Shown: positions 13,901 through 28,900 of the stretch, piece after piece
How the letters are laid out: each line of letters starts with the position of its first letter
Position numbering within the stretch: the first letter of the stretch is position 1
DNA from: Oegoconia quadripuncta
Lineage: Eukaryota > Arthropoda > Insecta > Lepidoptera > Autostichidae
Length of the DNA: 64,000 nucleotides
Reading direction: 5' to 3'
NCBI GenBank assembly: GCA_949316235.1
Contig: OX438749.1
Coordinates: forward strand, 17,562,414-17,626,413
Program-made: the position numbers and the translations under genes
Notes under the pieces: model-generated
The model's database searches: none
Seen by the model: the letters and a program-made list of their open reading frames with translations, nothing else
What the model was told of the DNA's origin: nothing

Positions 13901-16900
13901 TCATTTGTAGATTCCGTACAACTCATGTGTATTATTACAGCCTTATGACTGAGATGACCACTTACTACAAGGAGCGGCGCGTCCCAATGAGCCTGGAAGA
14001 CGTGAAGGCTCTTGTATACTGTGCCGTATACGACAGTGAGAGCGACTGCTATTACCGCGGATTCTTCCTGCGTCTCATTGAGGTCTGAAAACATTATTAC
14101 AAGAGAATAAGGTTATGTAATTCTAACGCACACTCACTGAAATGCATCCTGTAATTTAGCAGTCATTGGTGTCGATTCGGATGTACACCAACTAAACAAA
14201 TCTAAAACCGGTTTTGGAGTGGTGCCGTCGCATCGTACTATTCCAGGGAGAAAGAGACAGTACTACTTTAACGCTGGTTTTACTTTAGTTGGTGTACATC
14301 CAAATTGACACCATTGACGACCTGTGTAGTGGTTAGAAACTCTGACTGCTATACCAAAAGACTTGCAGATTACCTTCATTAGATTCGTTTTATGATATAT
14401 TTTAAACTAATCCACTTTGCCGTCCGCAAAATATGCTATGAGGTTTTTTGGAATACTTACATTATTTACGTGCCGGAAGCTACATGGTACATTGCATGCA
14501 TGTATTATTACCCCGATTTGTTGACAGGAGAGCGAGTACACCGCAGAGATATATTTGGTGGACACGGGGGAGACTCGCACCACGTCGTGCGCCTGTGAGG
14601 TGCTCCAGCCGCTCGTGCCGCAGTTCTGTGCCAAGCCGCCATACGCGCGCGTGTGCCATCTGGCGGGGGTCAGTAGTTTCGACCCTATGGGTTGGCAAAT
14701 TCGAAATTTAAAACGCCCCGTTATAAAAATATTGACAACACATCCGTAACTCGGGTACACATTTCCATATCTATCTAACTAATATTATGAATGCGAAATT
14801 TTGTATGTTTGTTTGTGGCTCAATCACGACAAAACGGCTGAACGGATTTGGATGAAATTTGGTATATAGGTAGAATATACCCTGGAGCCGCCGCCCCGCG
14901 TCGTCGTACGTTTGTCGCTGAATCAATAGGTACTTATTAAATAGGTAGGTTGGTATTAATTTTAACACCAGAACCAAACGTTATGATGTGTTGGCTCTTG
15001 AACTATCTTCGTGTCGTCGTGGGTAGGTATGTTACTCGTTCATTTGATACGTTGTTGTTGTAGGTAGTACCTTAACTAAAAAAATACCTATCTTGTCATT
15101 ACCACTTACTATAGATAGAGTACCTAAAAATTATATCAAGATAATAATAGATAATGTAAAAAACGGATTTACATTATACTACCTACTATTTGTTTACAAA
15201 TAACGTCATTAACTCATAAAACAGAGTAGTACATGACTAGTAGAATAATTATTTTTTTAAAGAAGACAACCCTAACGTCGTTAGATACGCAATACAAAGA
15301 GAGACAGCCTCTAGGTAAATATAATAAATAATGGTAGGTTATTAGCGCTGTGCGACCTGTATTGCACTTTATTGTGTCGGAACAAAAGTCGCTATTTATT
15401 TAAACGATTTTGCGGACTGGAGCTTCTGTACCTTTAGTACAATTAATTATTCTGTGGTAATGGTTAGAGACCCTGATCGCAATGTCTAGAAGTCGCGGCT
15501 TCGAATCCAGCCAGGGGCATAAGTAAGTACAATGAATATGGAAATGTGTACCCGGGTTATGGAGTTTACTTTTATAATACGTATATATTTATAAAATAAA
15601 AGTATTTGTTCAGTTTATCAACCATAGGTTTCCATAATACAAGCCTAGTTGCTTAGTGTAGAAATAGAAAGCGCTGTGTGTACGTCCAAGGAATATATTT
15701 TATGTTTGTAAGTAGTTATTTATAATACAGTTCCATTGCTCTGGGCATCTTATAATACATAGTTCATTAACTTCTCGAAACATGAGTGTCGGTAATATTT
15801 GTTTAGTATACCTGATTATCTAAACGTTTTTTTATCATTTATTTATTTTTGGACCAATAAAATAAGAGAACTGACAATCACCCTACTTCAAAATAATACT
15901 TTAGAAATATTCTAAATCCATTAAAACTAAATTTAATGGCGGTGACTGACCCGGAATGAAATATGCATTACAATCCTAATTCAGATTATTTTCCTTATAA
16001 TTGTGCTATAATTTATATGATTTTATATATAATAGCAATTTTAGCGTATTTATTTCCTGGCTGTTTCTTATCTTGAGTAACCGGCGGTCTGTTTGTATAT
16101 ATTAGGTCCTTACCTATGAAATTGGCGTTTTGTATGAAGAATTACATTAAGACTGTTTTCTCCATACAAACATTTTTGATTTTTTTTTGGCAACGGCAAA
16201 TCCAAATTTAGCTAAACTTTGTGTGTATTATCGGATAACATTAAGTTAAGTATAGGCAGCGTTAATTTTTAAAAGTAACCGCTATAAAAGTTATAAAAGT
16301 TTCAGCGAATCTAAGAAATGATTATGGGAAGCACATGAAAAGAGCTCTGTTAATTTTTTTTTTAATATGTGATTTAGCCCAGAAATAAAAAAAATATTTC
16401 ATGTGAAACCTTGAAATAATATGCCATTTTCCAAATACAAAAAAAAATTTGGATATAGCTTTGAAAATCGCAGGAATTGGTACATATGATTAACGAAGAA
16501 AAAAACTCCAATTTCATAGTTAAAGAGCCAATGTTAGGCCATTTTCAATAAGGAACTAATAAAAACTATCTTCAGGTGGAGTTTGTGAATGAGGACGACA
16601 GAGAGTGTTTAGAGAAGCAGGAGTTTATTATGAAGCAGTACGTCGGCACCCATTGCACCATCGAGGTTGACGATAAGTAAGTACAATGTACAGAAGACTC
16701 ACTCACTAACGAAAACACGTTATAGATATAAAAACACACTTACAAAAACCTGATTCGTAAGCGATATTGAACCCTATTCTGTATTCCCATAGTTATTATT
16801 GCCAATGTTTGCACAAGCCTCGCTTTCCCTCGCAGGACACTAGCTAAATAAAAACATAAATTGAAAATTTGAAAATCTGCAATCAAATAAAACTGCATCC

Positions 16901-19900
16901 AAATGGGTTCACCTGTTTAAGAGCAAACAGTGCCATAGAATCACACACTTAGCGGTAAACTCTCCCCCCCCCTTTGTGTCAGGGGTTAATCAATGTCTGG
17001 GCGAGAGACCACACTGAGCGACGATTGCTATCCATAATACAAGCCTAGTTGATTAATGTGGAAGTAGAGTGCGCTGTGTGTATTTCCAAAGATATTATTG
17101 TCGTTGTGTGACCAATCATTTATTTTTTGCAGTACTTCTGAATCCCTGGGTGTATTCGTGCTGCTACCGAAGAATGAGATCCTCAACCAGATCATGGTAC
17201 AACAAGGATTGGCAATTCTGAGTAAGGCTTCATTATTGTTTTCACTGTTTAAATAAATAATAAATAAATAAATAAATATTTCGGACACTTACACCAATCA
17301 TCTAGTCCCTAACTAAGCAAAGCTTGTACTATGGATACTAGATAACGGATAAACATACATAAATATTTATATAAACATCCAAGACTCTGGAATTTATGAA
17401 TATAAGAAAATATGAATGACAATGAGCCACTTGCACAAAAGACGTGCAAGTCTCCGAAAACTATTAAGTCCAACCAGTTGTATTGGTCCAACCGTGATAA
17501 CTCGACTTGGTAGCAAGACAGACTTAACTCGTTGGGAGATAACTCCCCCTTCACTCATCGCTAAAGGTAATACTGAATAACTAAAGCTTTTTCTAAGAAT
17601 ATCTCACTAAAGAGGTATAGGTAAGGTATAGGCCGTAGTATCAGTTATAGATAATTCCATCGAATCCGAATCTATAGAGCACTTTTTGGTACGATTCGTT
17701 TTTAGACGGAGCAAATTCGATCCCGTCTTTAGAGAACCTACCTGTCATTTCATCAACTCCATATTTGCGACTCTTTAATGTATCCTCTCAGTTTAACGAT
17801 AGCAAATAGGTGCTGCATAGAAATCGAGTTTTTGTGAATTAGGATTGAATTTTAATGTAACAGGATTTTGTTATGAGAATTTGGAAGTTCAAATGGACGG
17901 TAATGAGGGGATCGGAGCTACTAAAATTCTAGATCGCTACACCAACCTATATCAAGTATTTTACCGCGATTATGGACTATGGTATTTTGTTGGGTTAGGT
18001 TAGGTTTTATTGATAGTCTCCCACGATCCGTGTAGCCTCCCAAAGATAAGACGAACGATCAGCCTAAAATGTAGTGGTTACAGATGCGCTTCGTCACGTT
18101 ACCGTGTGGCCTTTTCGTCTTTAAATGATCTTTTTTTTTTACGTTTAAGCACTGGAAAGTTCCGAAGCGAGTCAGAGCGCGTCCCAAGACCATCATCTGC
18201 CGCGTGAGTATCCTTGTGTGAAACCAGGCAAAATGAAACACCCTTGACATGGTACATCTTTAAGGCCGCTGTTCACTCTCACCGAGACGCTCAAAGAGAG
18301 ACCAAGCGCGAGAATGTAGACATAGATGGGGTCTTGGTGTTCCTCACTCGCTTTCCTATCTGTGTTTTTTGCATCGATATCGAAGTGGAATCGCCAAATT
18401 CGCGAGAAAGTTGCTTTATGCTTTTACGCTTTTACGCTTACCAGTTTCGAGCCAGCTTTGTGATTATGAGGACGTGTTTACGCCATATTTTTTTGTATAA
18501 TTCATAGCACATGGAGCAGCAGGAGCACCATCTTCAATGTCCTCTGAGCTTACAATTACAACTAAACTAGACGAGATGGTAACACGGTAGCTCTCAGGCA
18601 CTCCCGTCTCGTTCAAGGCTTGCCGCGCGAGAGTTACCGAGAGCACTTGGCATTAGTATTAATTTTAGGCTGTCGCCCTAAGGTTAAGGAAAAGATGCCA
18701 CTTAAGCCTGTAATTCCAATAATTCTCTTATTCCTTATACGTGTTGACAGTGGATAACTGCTTATATCTCTGGGCTATGGTATCCTACTTCTTCGATTCA
18801 TAGTTCAAAGATTGTCGATTTCCAACTCATAAAGCCGCGTTACACTCCCTCAGTTTCCACGAGGATATTGGCTGCCTGTGCGACTTCTACCAGGTATTCT
18901 TCTATGTATTGGGCAGTGTTCTGAAGAGCTTTTCGAAATGGACCGGTCACAGTTCCAAATTCTTTTCAAATAAGTTCTGTCTAAGCCCGAAAATTCGTAG
19001 CGGTTGCAGGCAGCAACGTGCACGCAACTACTTTTTGCTGGAGCGTGACGTTTTATTGTATTACCCAATTAGAGGAAAGCGCTCAGTGGCAAATGTCGTC
19101 GCAGGATAATTTTGTTTATGAATGTCACTTCCCCGTTCTTCCACTGGAGAGGTTACTGTTGCATGGTCTTCTCAAATCCAACAAGTCTACGTTGCATAGT
19201 GTAAATGCCGTGCCGTTTAGAATTTGCAGCCGCAAAAAAAGAACGCACCGCCTACGGGTAAGCAATGTCGCAGTGTCTGTCATTTCCGAGACAAATTTCC
19301 ATGTTTTACGAAATATCTGCGTCATCATTTCAGCCAAAAGACGTCTACTGCTGGACAAAGGCGGCCCCCATAGATCTCCACAATGATCGGTCCTGCGTTG
19401 CCCTATATCCAGTGGCCTTCCGCGATCCTTACCAAATCAGCGGTCCACCTCGGAGTGGCCTGCCCACGCAATATCTACATAAAGTTAAATAATAGGCGCC
19501 GAGAAGCCGCGTTATTCATTAATCGGCTCCTTGTCTGTTGTCACTTCGCATTCGATAATTTTGTCCTTTGTAAAGCGCAGCGTTTTAAAGATATTGTGAC
19601 TGTCGCAAATCGGTTATAAAGTAAAAACAATTTAAAGTGAAATACAATTAGCATAACTACAATTTGATAGTGCCAATTTTTTATATTTCAAAAGGACAAT
19701 AATGATTCTGTGGCTTTGTTGAGCCGCTTCTTTTACCACAGATGATTTCCCCTTCTGAAGCGGTAGTAGCTTGGACATACTAACTAACAGATAAATGCAA
19801 TAAGGCCTATTATTATTTCCAGTAGATTTAAATTGACATTCAACAAATGATGTAATGTATTTTACGTTGAAATAAATGCTTGAAGTTTAATATACTTGTA

Positions 19901-22900
19901 GAATTTTTGAAAAATTGGATTAATGTCAGACATGCGGCATAGCCAACTGGTAAGTTCGATGCCGTCTCTCAAGTCATATCAAAATTCTTCTATTTCGTCA
20001 GCGGACAACCAGTCGCGGCTGAAGAAGACTCCGCCACCTCCGACCCATGGCCCGCCGGAGTTGGTCCCGATATCCAACAGCCAGCTCGACATAACCAACT
20101 GCGCCGAGTATGATGACCCCGTGGAAGCTGTCACGGTATATACGGCGACTACATACCAATACACATAACATAACATGAGAAACGCTTTTACAATATTATT
20201 TGTATTTATTATCATGATAAAATAAACCCCCAAGCAATAAAAAAGGCATCAAAATGTCATTTAAGAGTGTTTCTATGAAATAGTTTTTGAATTTGTTTTT
20301 ATTCATAAAAGGGCTACTGAGTTTTAAAACTGTCATCAGTCAAAAAGTTACATTTAACCTGATATTTTTAATATTTTTTATGCACGACGGGTTAGAGCTT
20401 CACCTCCATAACACACAACAAATTATAGGTGTGTTTGATTCAGTTTCATTGGCCGTAAGTGTTCATTCGATTTTAGAAAATAGCCACCGCAATGTGGTTC
20501 GAATCGTATTCCATGATTACCAACCTGGGATTCTATTACATAAATTCATCGTCATCGGTTATGTTCTGACATGTGATTGGTTGGCACGTCGCAAGCTCCG
20601 CAATTTGACGGTTTCTCATTGGTCAACGTCATCGATGACGATACCGATGAAGTTACATAATATAAGGGCAGATTTAAACGAAACCAAGCCGATAACTCTC
20701 AGAGTGGATAGGCAAAGTGGCACGGGGTGCTTCATTAAACCGTCAAAAATTGGCGAAAAAAAACCACTTCTATGGGCTTCTTTTCTCTATTTAGGGCGCA
20801 CATCTGAAACACGACATCCTTTTAGGATTTATACATTGATTATTGAATTGAAAATAAAAGTTTTTTTCTCCAGTCGCCTTATACGGTACTGTGGCGACGG
20901 TATAAGAGAACGCTTGGGATCGTGTGGTATAATGCTGGCCGAGGTAGACGGCGCGTTATTTAAAAAAGAAATGTATTTAAATGTGGAATAGAAGTTCATT
21001 CGGGAGAGCTTGCACCGTCGCTCCAGGGCGGCCTCTTATCGACCAATTTTATAATAAACTATGTGATCTGTTTTAAAAGTGTGAATAAACAGAAGTTAAT
21101 TATGTGCAGCACAGCCTTGTCATTGACACCCACACCATGAAGAAATGTGTTTGTTGTATTTTTAACAACTGTCAAAATTTCTTTTATCTCTCCAGGGTTA
21201 CAGCTGCCGTGACGAGGCAGACATCTGCAAACATTACAAAGGAGGCCCAGATAAGACCTGCTTCAAAGGCACACGGTGTAAAAAGAAGCATATTCTGAAA
21301 CATCCAGGTTAGTCTTTTGCTTAATTAAAGTAGAAAATCCTAAATCACATTTGTTTGTTACACGCAGTTATGTCCTGCTGTTTCTAAACTGGGTTAGCTT
21401 TGGAAATTGTTGTCGTTTATGACGTCAATGCGCTATCCGTCTTTGTCTGTTGTACTTCATAAGGTAGTTAACAATAACATCGATGCCCCTGTACACTGCA
21501 AAATATCTTTTACCGAGTGCCTCGTAGACGCGAACACAATTGCCGTAAGAAGCCATTATTTCACATTCCCAAAATTAGTACTAATTATGCGAGCAACGAA
21601 TCATCAAGCGCACATATAAACTATACAATGACAGGTTAGACAATGTTGATATATTTAGTTTTTCTTTGGCAAAACACAAAACATGTGTTTCTAAAGAAAT
21701 GTCTTAGTTTTCGAACCCAGTTCTAACTATCCGTTAATATTTCGGCTTTGATTTTATTTGATGTTATTTAATATACCGAATGCATATTAGATTTATGTAA
21801 TGTAGGAGACTATAAGTTAACAAATATGTAATATTTTAAGAATACATGAGCTACTTGTATAATTTATGTAAGCAACTCTGTCTTTCAAATAAATAAAAGA
21901 AAAAAAATATATTATAACACAATGACCAAAACAGACAGTACATTGCTATGGCTATCGCTATAGCTTCGAGTTAGGCGGTAGAGTAGGTTAGGTAAACCTT
22001 AGACATCTTTCATCTAACTAGACACATATTAGGAATTTAGTTTTGTTTTGGCTTACCAGATGGTTGGCAATCTGTACACATGGAATGTGTAAAGATAGAG
22101 ATGTTTAAAAACCGACCAAATTCCATGTCGGATCGTATAATTTGTTTAAAGTTTTACCTTATAATGTCTAGTGATGGTGTGATTTTTATGTTTTTCTCCC
22201 CAGACGGCTGGACGCTCGACCGCGTGGAGGTGCCGGGGAAGTGCGGCACTATGCACCTTCCGGCGCCCGGCACATGGCACAAGGTGCATGTTACCAACGT
22301 CTGTCACTTCGACCGCCTCTTCGTGCAGTTAGTGAAGGAGAAGGGGAAAGGTGCGTAGTGTAACCACTGCGTCCGTCATACGGTAGTGTTAGTGGGAAGT
22401 CGAAGTCAATGTAAACAACATAGGGTTTACGAATCGGAGGTCGCGGGTTCGATCCTCAGCGTTTAGTTTAGTACTCAGTTTGGTTGGTGGTAGGACATTT
22501 TACAATGTCCGCCTCGCTAACCCCCACCGTCTTATCTAAGTCTGCCTCCAAACAGCAATGTTAATAGTATTGTTGTGTTCCGGCTGTCAGAGATAAGATA
22601 GCCAGTGCCCGAAATAGGATGGGGATTCCGGTTCAGTACGCTTCCACTTTCGACCTCATTTAGAATAAAATTATTTTGTTTTGCTAAGCTCAATTTGTAT
22701 TTTGATTAGTTTATACTGAAATAAATTTTATCGTATCTTATCTTGTCATCTTCACTTAACCTCAGGTGTGATTGAGGTGAAGTGCTAATCCGTTGTGTTT
22801 AAAAAAAGTTCAGGATAGTTACCATCTATTCGTGCAGATTGTAAGGTTTGACAGCGACGAATGATGAAGCCAAAAAAGATTTTCACCTCACCAGCTCGGA

Positions 22901-25900
22901 AAGATCACTTTCCATGCTCAATAAGTTTCTGATAAATTACTCACTCTTTTTACCTGACTGCTCCAGCCCACGTAGCGTGACATCGTTTGTCGCGCTCATA
23001 GGAGTGATAGGTAGGGGATAGTTGTATATTTCGTCCAAGCGAATGAGTAGAACAAATATTATCTCGCGCGATATAAACGTTTGTCGCGCCTCTCCTGCTA
23101 CTAGTGCAAGAAGGGTAATGTTTTTCAAGTGTATATGACCACGCCTCTACTGCCACCCTCGATTTAAGGCGGAGGAAGAGATTTTCAGAAAGATCTCAAA
23201 CAATCTGTTTATTTTCTCCACAGAGGAGCTGCCATGTTTCGGAGTTGTGCTCCCCCCGTCGTCACTGGAGTCCCTGATCCGTGATATGAACAGCCCTGCG
23301 TCTAGGATGTCCTACAAATCGATCACGGTGATTATAAAATCTATAGTGCCATGTGGTTTCGGCACTCAAATAGAATAGAACCAATGCACTCAAATATCTT
23401 CCCGTGGGTGTCGTAAAAGGCGACTAAGGGACTGTGCACCAAAAAACATCTATAGATTTGCACGTTTCAACGGCGATGGGCTCACCCCCCTGTCACGTGT
23501 GCATTCTGTATATTTCATTAGGTGAATCGTGGATGTTGTTTCAATCATTAAACTTTTAATGTTTGGAACGGATATATCGGACCATTTTATTTGGGATAAA
23601 GGTCTTATCTACCATGCTTTTATTAGTAACTACAGGGGAACCCGCGAGGTAAAAAGTATTCTTTAAACTAGCGCTGATGTGGCACTTGCTGCAGGTCATG
23701 CTAAGATGGAGTCCATTTTGGACATCACATTGTACTCTTTCATAATCTCATTGTAAAAACAATATGAGGTGAGAGGTAAAAACCCGACTGTCCAAGGAAT
23801 GAAGGTAATATTTTTCAAATGTATGTATGTAGATTTCTATGTTACGTCCTGTACCCTAAACGGTTTGAGCTATTTTAAAGTGCATGGTGTCTTTAGATTC
23901 GTAATGATCCCTCGAGTGTCATGGGATATATTTTATGATAAAAAATCCAACATGGCGCCCTTTAAATGCATAATATGCTCTCGGGTTTTCAGGTTTTTAA
24001 ACTTATATTATTATCTGTATTGTATTCTAATTTTCTTGTTATAAATCAGGTGCAGGGTTTGATTTCTTCACACCTTCGAAAATGGAATTTCCTAAATATT
24101 AATTACATTGGATATGGATGTTAAAGATCATTTTCTCAAACATGCATGGAAAATTGTCATTATTTTCGAAAAAAGAACACGCGAATTATCTAATTTACGG
24201 ACAACGAAAAATAAATCCATTGCAGGAGCGTTTTTTGAATTTGAAACATTACAACGCTCCAGCAATGTTGTATGAAACGGTGTGCTGGGGCGTTTTTTGA
24301 ATTTGGAACATTACAACGCTCCAGCAATGTTGTATAAAATAAATGTTGTATAAATTTTTCTCACCACACCAAGCATTCTACAATGCTCGCTATACATTCA
24401 TCGGTGTATCTCGTTCCAGATGACGCCGGCGACGGGCGAGTTGGTTGCCGCTCTATACCCACCCGACAACCAATGGTATCGGGCACGGGTGCTTACTGTA
24501 ACCCGAGCGGATCAGAACCTAGAGGTACTCATGGAGGTTGGCGCTGTTTGCATGTTATAGTAGTCAAGGGTAGCTGATATAGTCGCAAGTAGCTAGCGTA
24601 GTCTAGGATAATCACAGACATGGGCAACTGACTTCACGGGTAACTAGCGTAGTCACCGGTAACTGGCGTAGTCACCGATAAGTAGCATAGTCACTGGTAA
24701 TAAGCGCAGGTCGTGAGTTAACAACGAATGTCCACGTGTGCATTTCTGTATATTTCGAAAGGTGAACCGTTGATGTTGTTTCAATTATTAATCTTTTAAT
24801 GTTTGGAACACCCAAACGCTAATGTTTGGGATATCTCGGACCACCCCATTTTGGATAAAGGTCGTGTCTTCATGTATACGTACGTATTGGTAACTAACCA
24901 CCGTAGTCACAGTTAATTTCTGTGTGATGCAATTAACCCCCTTATTGTCGAAATTCAATGGTAATGAAACGTAACGTCGATACCTTTTGCTATTGGTCGA
25001 ATATAGATGTCGGCGATATAGTCCATTCCAATTATAATTAGACAGTGAGGTGCAGCTTACTCCTTCAAATCGCTTACCTATTCGCTCGCTATTATGGAAT
25101 ATGACCCTAACCAAAGTGCTAAGCTAGAGTATGTAACTTTTCTTTTGATCGAAGCATGACCTGTTACATTACCACTCCAACATAGGTTTCGCAGAAATAT
25201 TAGTGACAATGTTGGTGCCATAATGTGTTACGTTACTAACACTAGTTTTAAACCCGCTATTAAAAAAATGGAGCTCGTAATACAGTCAAGTGCAATAATA
25301 CTTTATGATAAACAGAGTTTAAGTCGTCGAAAACAGTAATGATTTGAGCGACTCAATTTTCTTACACTTGACTGTACAATAACACTAATTCGGAGTCTAC
25401 GGTTCAATGCTCATAATAATAAACATTAAGATTTCTCCTCAATTACAACTCAAAACGATAAACTACTCTACCTATTACGTTCTTAAAAGTTACATAAATA
25501 ATATATCTAAATAGATTTCACGTCCGAGAACAACAAAGTCGAAACACTAATGACCATATAATCTTCTTCGTGCTTCTTGTGTATTATAATAAATGAACCT
25601 GTTTAGATATTTTATATAAGTAGTTAATGGAGTAGTTATTCGATTTTAAAAGAACTCAACATTGTTATGGTGAGACTATTCAATATATTTGGGTACTTTT
25701 GAAACCACATAAGGTTACCTACCAAAATAACATTATAAAACGAAAACAGTTGTGTATTTTGACACTATCACGAAAATAAATGTCTTAAGTTTTTTCTTAT
25801 GTTCTCTATAAATATCAGATGTATACGACTATCTTATACAATTATTATATTAATAAATCCATCATTTATTACCTGCTTTTAACCAATATTTTTTTTCTTG

Positions 25901-28900
25901 AAGTAAACAAGTCTGAGTATACCTTCTCGCTTCACAGGTGAGGTACATTGACTACGGGAACGTCGTGTGGGTGAAGGAGGACGCGATACGTATCCTCGAA
26001 CCACGCTACACCGTGCTACCTGAACAGGTGACAAAATTGACTATCAAATTTTATTTTTGTGTTATATTTAATAACTTATCAAGGATAACTGTCCGAGGAT
26101 ATTTATTTATTGATTTATTACTTATCAAATTTCATTTTAAAAGCAGTACTTACGACGAGACAAAATAGTTTTCACAGATTAATTCATTTCTTCTGTATGC
26201 GCTCGATCGCGTATTCGTATATCATGTACTGAAGATTCCATATCAGGCTAGAATAATCCTGAATACTGCGTACGTATATAAAATAAAGTACTCTAATACA
26301 CGTTTAGCTTACGCGATGTGTACTTATCCGTACACATTTATTTATATTACTGCTTTAACTTCTAAGTCAGCCAGGGTCTTAACTTTCTGGTAACCCTTCA
26401 TATCAGCTACATAAAGTATTTGGCGTGACTGAAGTAGTTTCCAATATCGTATTGATCAGCTATGAAGAATTGAACCCTGTGGTGCGCCAGAAGTTATCTC
26501 AGCGAAATCAGACCTCAGCCCGCCAATTACCACTGCCTATTTTTTTGTAATCTATGTATAATGTAATACCCATCTGAAGCGATCTCCACGGCACCAAATT
26601 TCCGTAGCTTGCTTAGTAGTATTACATGGTGAACACGGTTGATCGCCTTTTCAACTACGTCCCTCAATACCACCAAAATTTGCATAATTCAAACAACCCT
26701 TAACGAAGCCATATTGCTCACTTTAGATATCCCTTTCTTAAAACATATTCTGTTCTAAATCTGTAATGTTCAATATTACGTTTAGAACTAATGATTGTAT
26801 TTAACATGGAGGCAAAAGACGCATAAAGAAACCCGTATCCTTTCATGATTTCCGAGTAATATAATAAAGTTATCTAACTATCCTTGTACTAGTAGCCTAA
26901 CCAATGATTCTGGCTGGAATCGTGATATTTTGAATTGTCCGCTTGGCTCATCTAATGTAATCTGTCGTTTACCGTGTTGATAATAGGTCTTTACCTATGA
27001 AATTGCCGTTCTGCAGTACTGGCCATTTCAAATCAAAATAATTTTTGTTTGGCTAAGAATTCTAATTTCAAATTAATTTTATTTTAAAAACATGGATTTC
27101 TTTTTCCAAAAGTAGTCATTTGTTTATTGATTAGTGTTACATTTTCATCGCATTTCAATCTTTTTCGTCATCGTGGATACGTTAAAAATTCGAGTAATTA
27201 TGGAATATGAGTACCGTCGTGGCAGCAACGCGGCACAAGCGGCACGCAACATCAACGAGTTTACGGAGCTAACACTGCAAACCAACGCACCACCTGTTAT
27301 TGGTTTGCTCGCTTCCGTTCTGGGAATTTCGACCTGAAAAATGAACCTCGCGGTCGTCCGAAGACTGGTCGACAATGACGAATTAAAGGCGATTGTGGAA
27401 GCGGATGATAAACAATCTACGGCTGAATTAGCAGCAGCTTTCGACGTTAGCGTCAAAACAATATTGGTCCATTTGCGTCAATTTGGCAAGGTAAAAAAGC
27501 TTGACAAATGGGTGCCCCACGAACTCAATAATCGCCAGCGCGAAGTACGCGTCGAGACGTGCCTTGCACCGCTCAACAGACACACAAATGAAGGAATTTT
27601 GAACCGCATTGTTACCTGCGATGAAAAATGGATTCTGTTTGATAACCGCAAGCGCTCAGCAAGTTGATTGGATCCTGGTTCAGCACCTGAACAATGCCCT
27701 AAAGGAAAACTTACCCCTAGAAAAGTGATGGTCACTGTTTGGTGGTCTAGCACCGGTGTGATTCATCACAGCTTTTTACCAAACGGGATGAGCATTACTG
27801 CAGATGTGTACTGTGAAGAACTGAACACAATGATGGAAAAGCTGGCACATCTCCAACCAGCATTGGTTAATCGCTCCTCTCCGCTGCTCCTGCACGACAA
27901 CGCGCGACCTCATACTGCACAGCAGACGGTCTCCAAGTTGCAAGAACTGGAGTTGGAAGCTCTCCGTCATCCGTCCTACTCACCAGACCTTGCGCCTACA
28001 GACTACTACTTTTTCCAGAATTTGGATAACTTCTTGGCAGGAAAAAAAATCAATACCCGAGAGACAGTACAAAATGCCTTTGAAGAATTTGTTGCCTCCC
28101 GTCCAGCTGATTTCTTTAAGAAGGGCATCAATAAACTGCCACTGCCTTGGCAAAGATGCATTGATTGCATGGGCGATTACTTCGATTAATACAAATAAAA
28201 AAATACATGAAAAAAATTCGTTTAAATTTCTTCATACAAAACGGCAATTTCATAAGTAAAGACCTAATATATATCCCCCTGTTCAAGATAAGAAGAACTT
28301 TATCATCGGGCACCATTGTTAAAAAATTGATTGTTGTAATGATTGTTTGCAGGCAGTGCAGTGTGCGTTGGCCGGAGTGCGCGCGCGCACTCACGACTCG
28401 CGGCAGTGGGCCGAGAGCAAGCATCGCCTCGGCACCATGGTGCAGGACCGCACACTTGATGCGCACATCATGTGAGTTTGCTCATTTTAAACATAGTACT
28501 AACATAGCCTTAACAAGAACAAGCAAGCTTTCTTACTCCTTTATTAAGCTTGCCGTTCATTTGGCTACACGATTTATATACAACACGTTTTGTTGTTATA
28601 TTGCCAAGCAATGTGCTATCGATGTGGCCGATAGTGTAGTAATTTTAATCAACTGGCGTTTATTATTGTATTAGTGATATATATTATTTACGATCGAATA
28701 TAAATCTTATACAAGGCAGTCACAGAGTTGTGGCCAAGAGGAACGACAAGGCATTTTACCCCATAAATGATTTTTCCAAAGACACTGATTCGTCGCGGGT
28801 TCGAAGCGGTTGTACCCCACAAGTATTGTAACCGCCCAAAATAGACGCCATAAGATTTTCAATACAGAGGTCGCGGTTTCTATTCCCAGTGGGACACATA

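Noticed and set aside
14407..14760. Long - strand frames opposite a Tudor exon
   Set aside because: They are antisense shadows of the G+C-rich exon 14528-14668.
20287..20991. 234-codon open frame
   Set aside because: It runs through a SINE tail and a dispersed repeat inside a Tudor-gene intron and shows no domain.
24590..24712. CRISPR-like repeat array
   Set aside because: The units are imperfect and directly adjacent, with no unique spacers, and the DNA is eukaryotic.
28165..28674. 169-codon open frame
   Set aside because: It spans a mariner end and reads the Tudor exon 28353-28471 in the wrong frame; the exon frame is supported by the Tudor homology.
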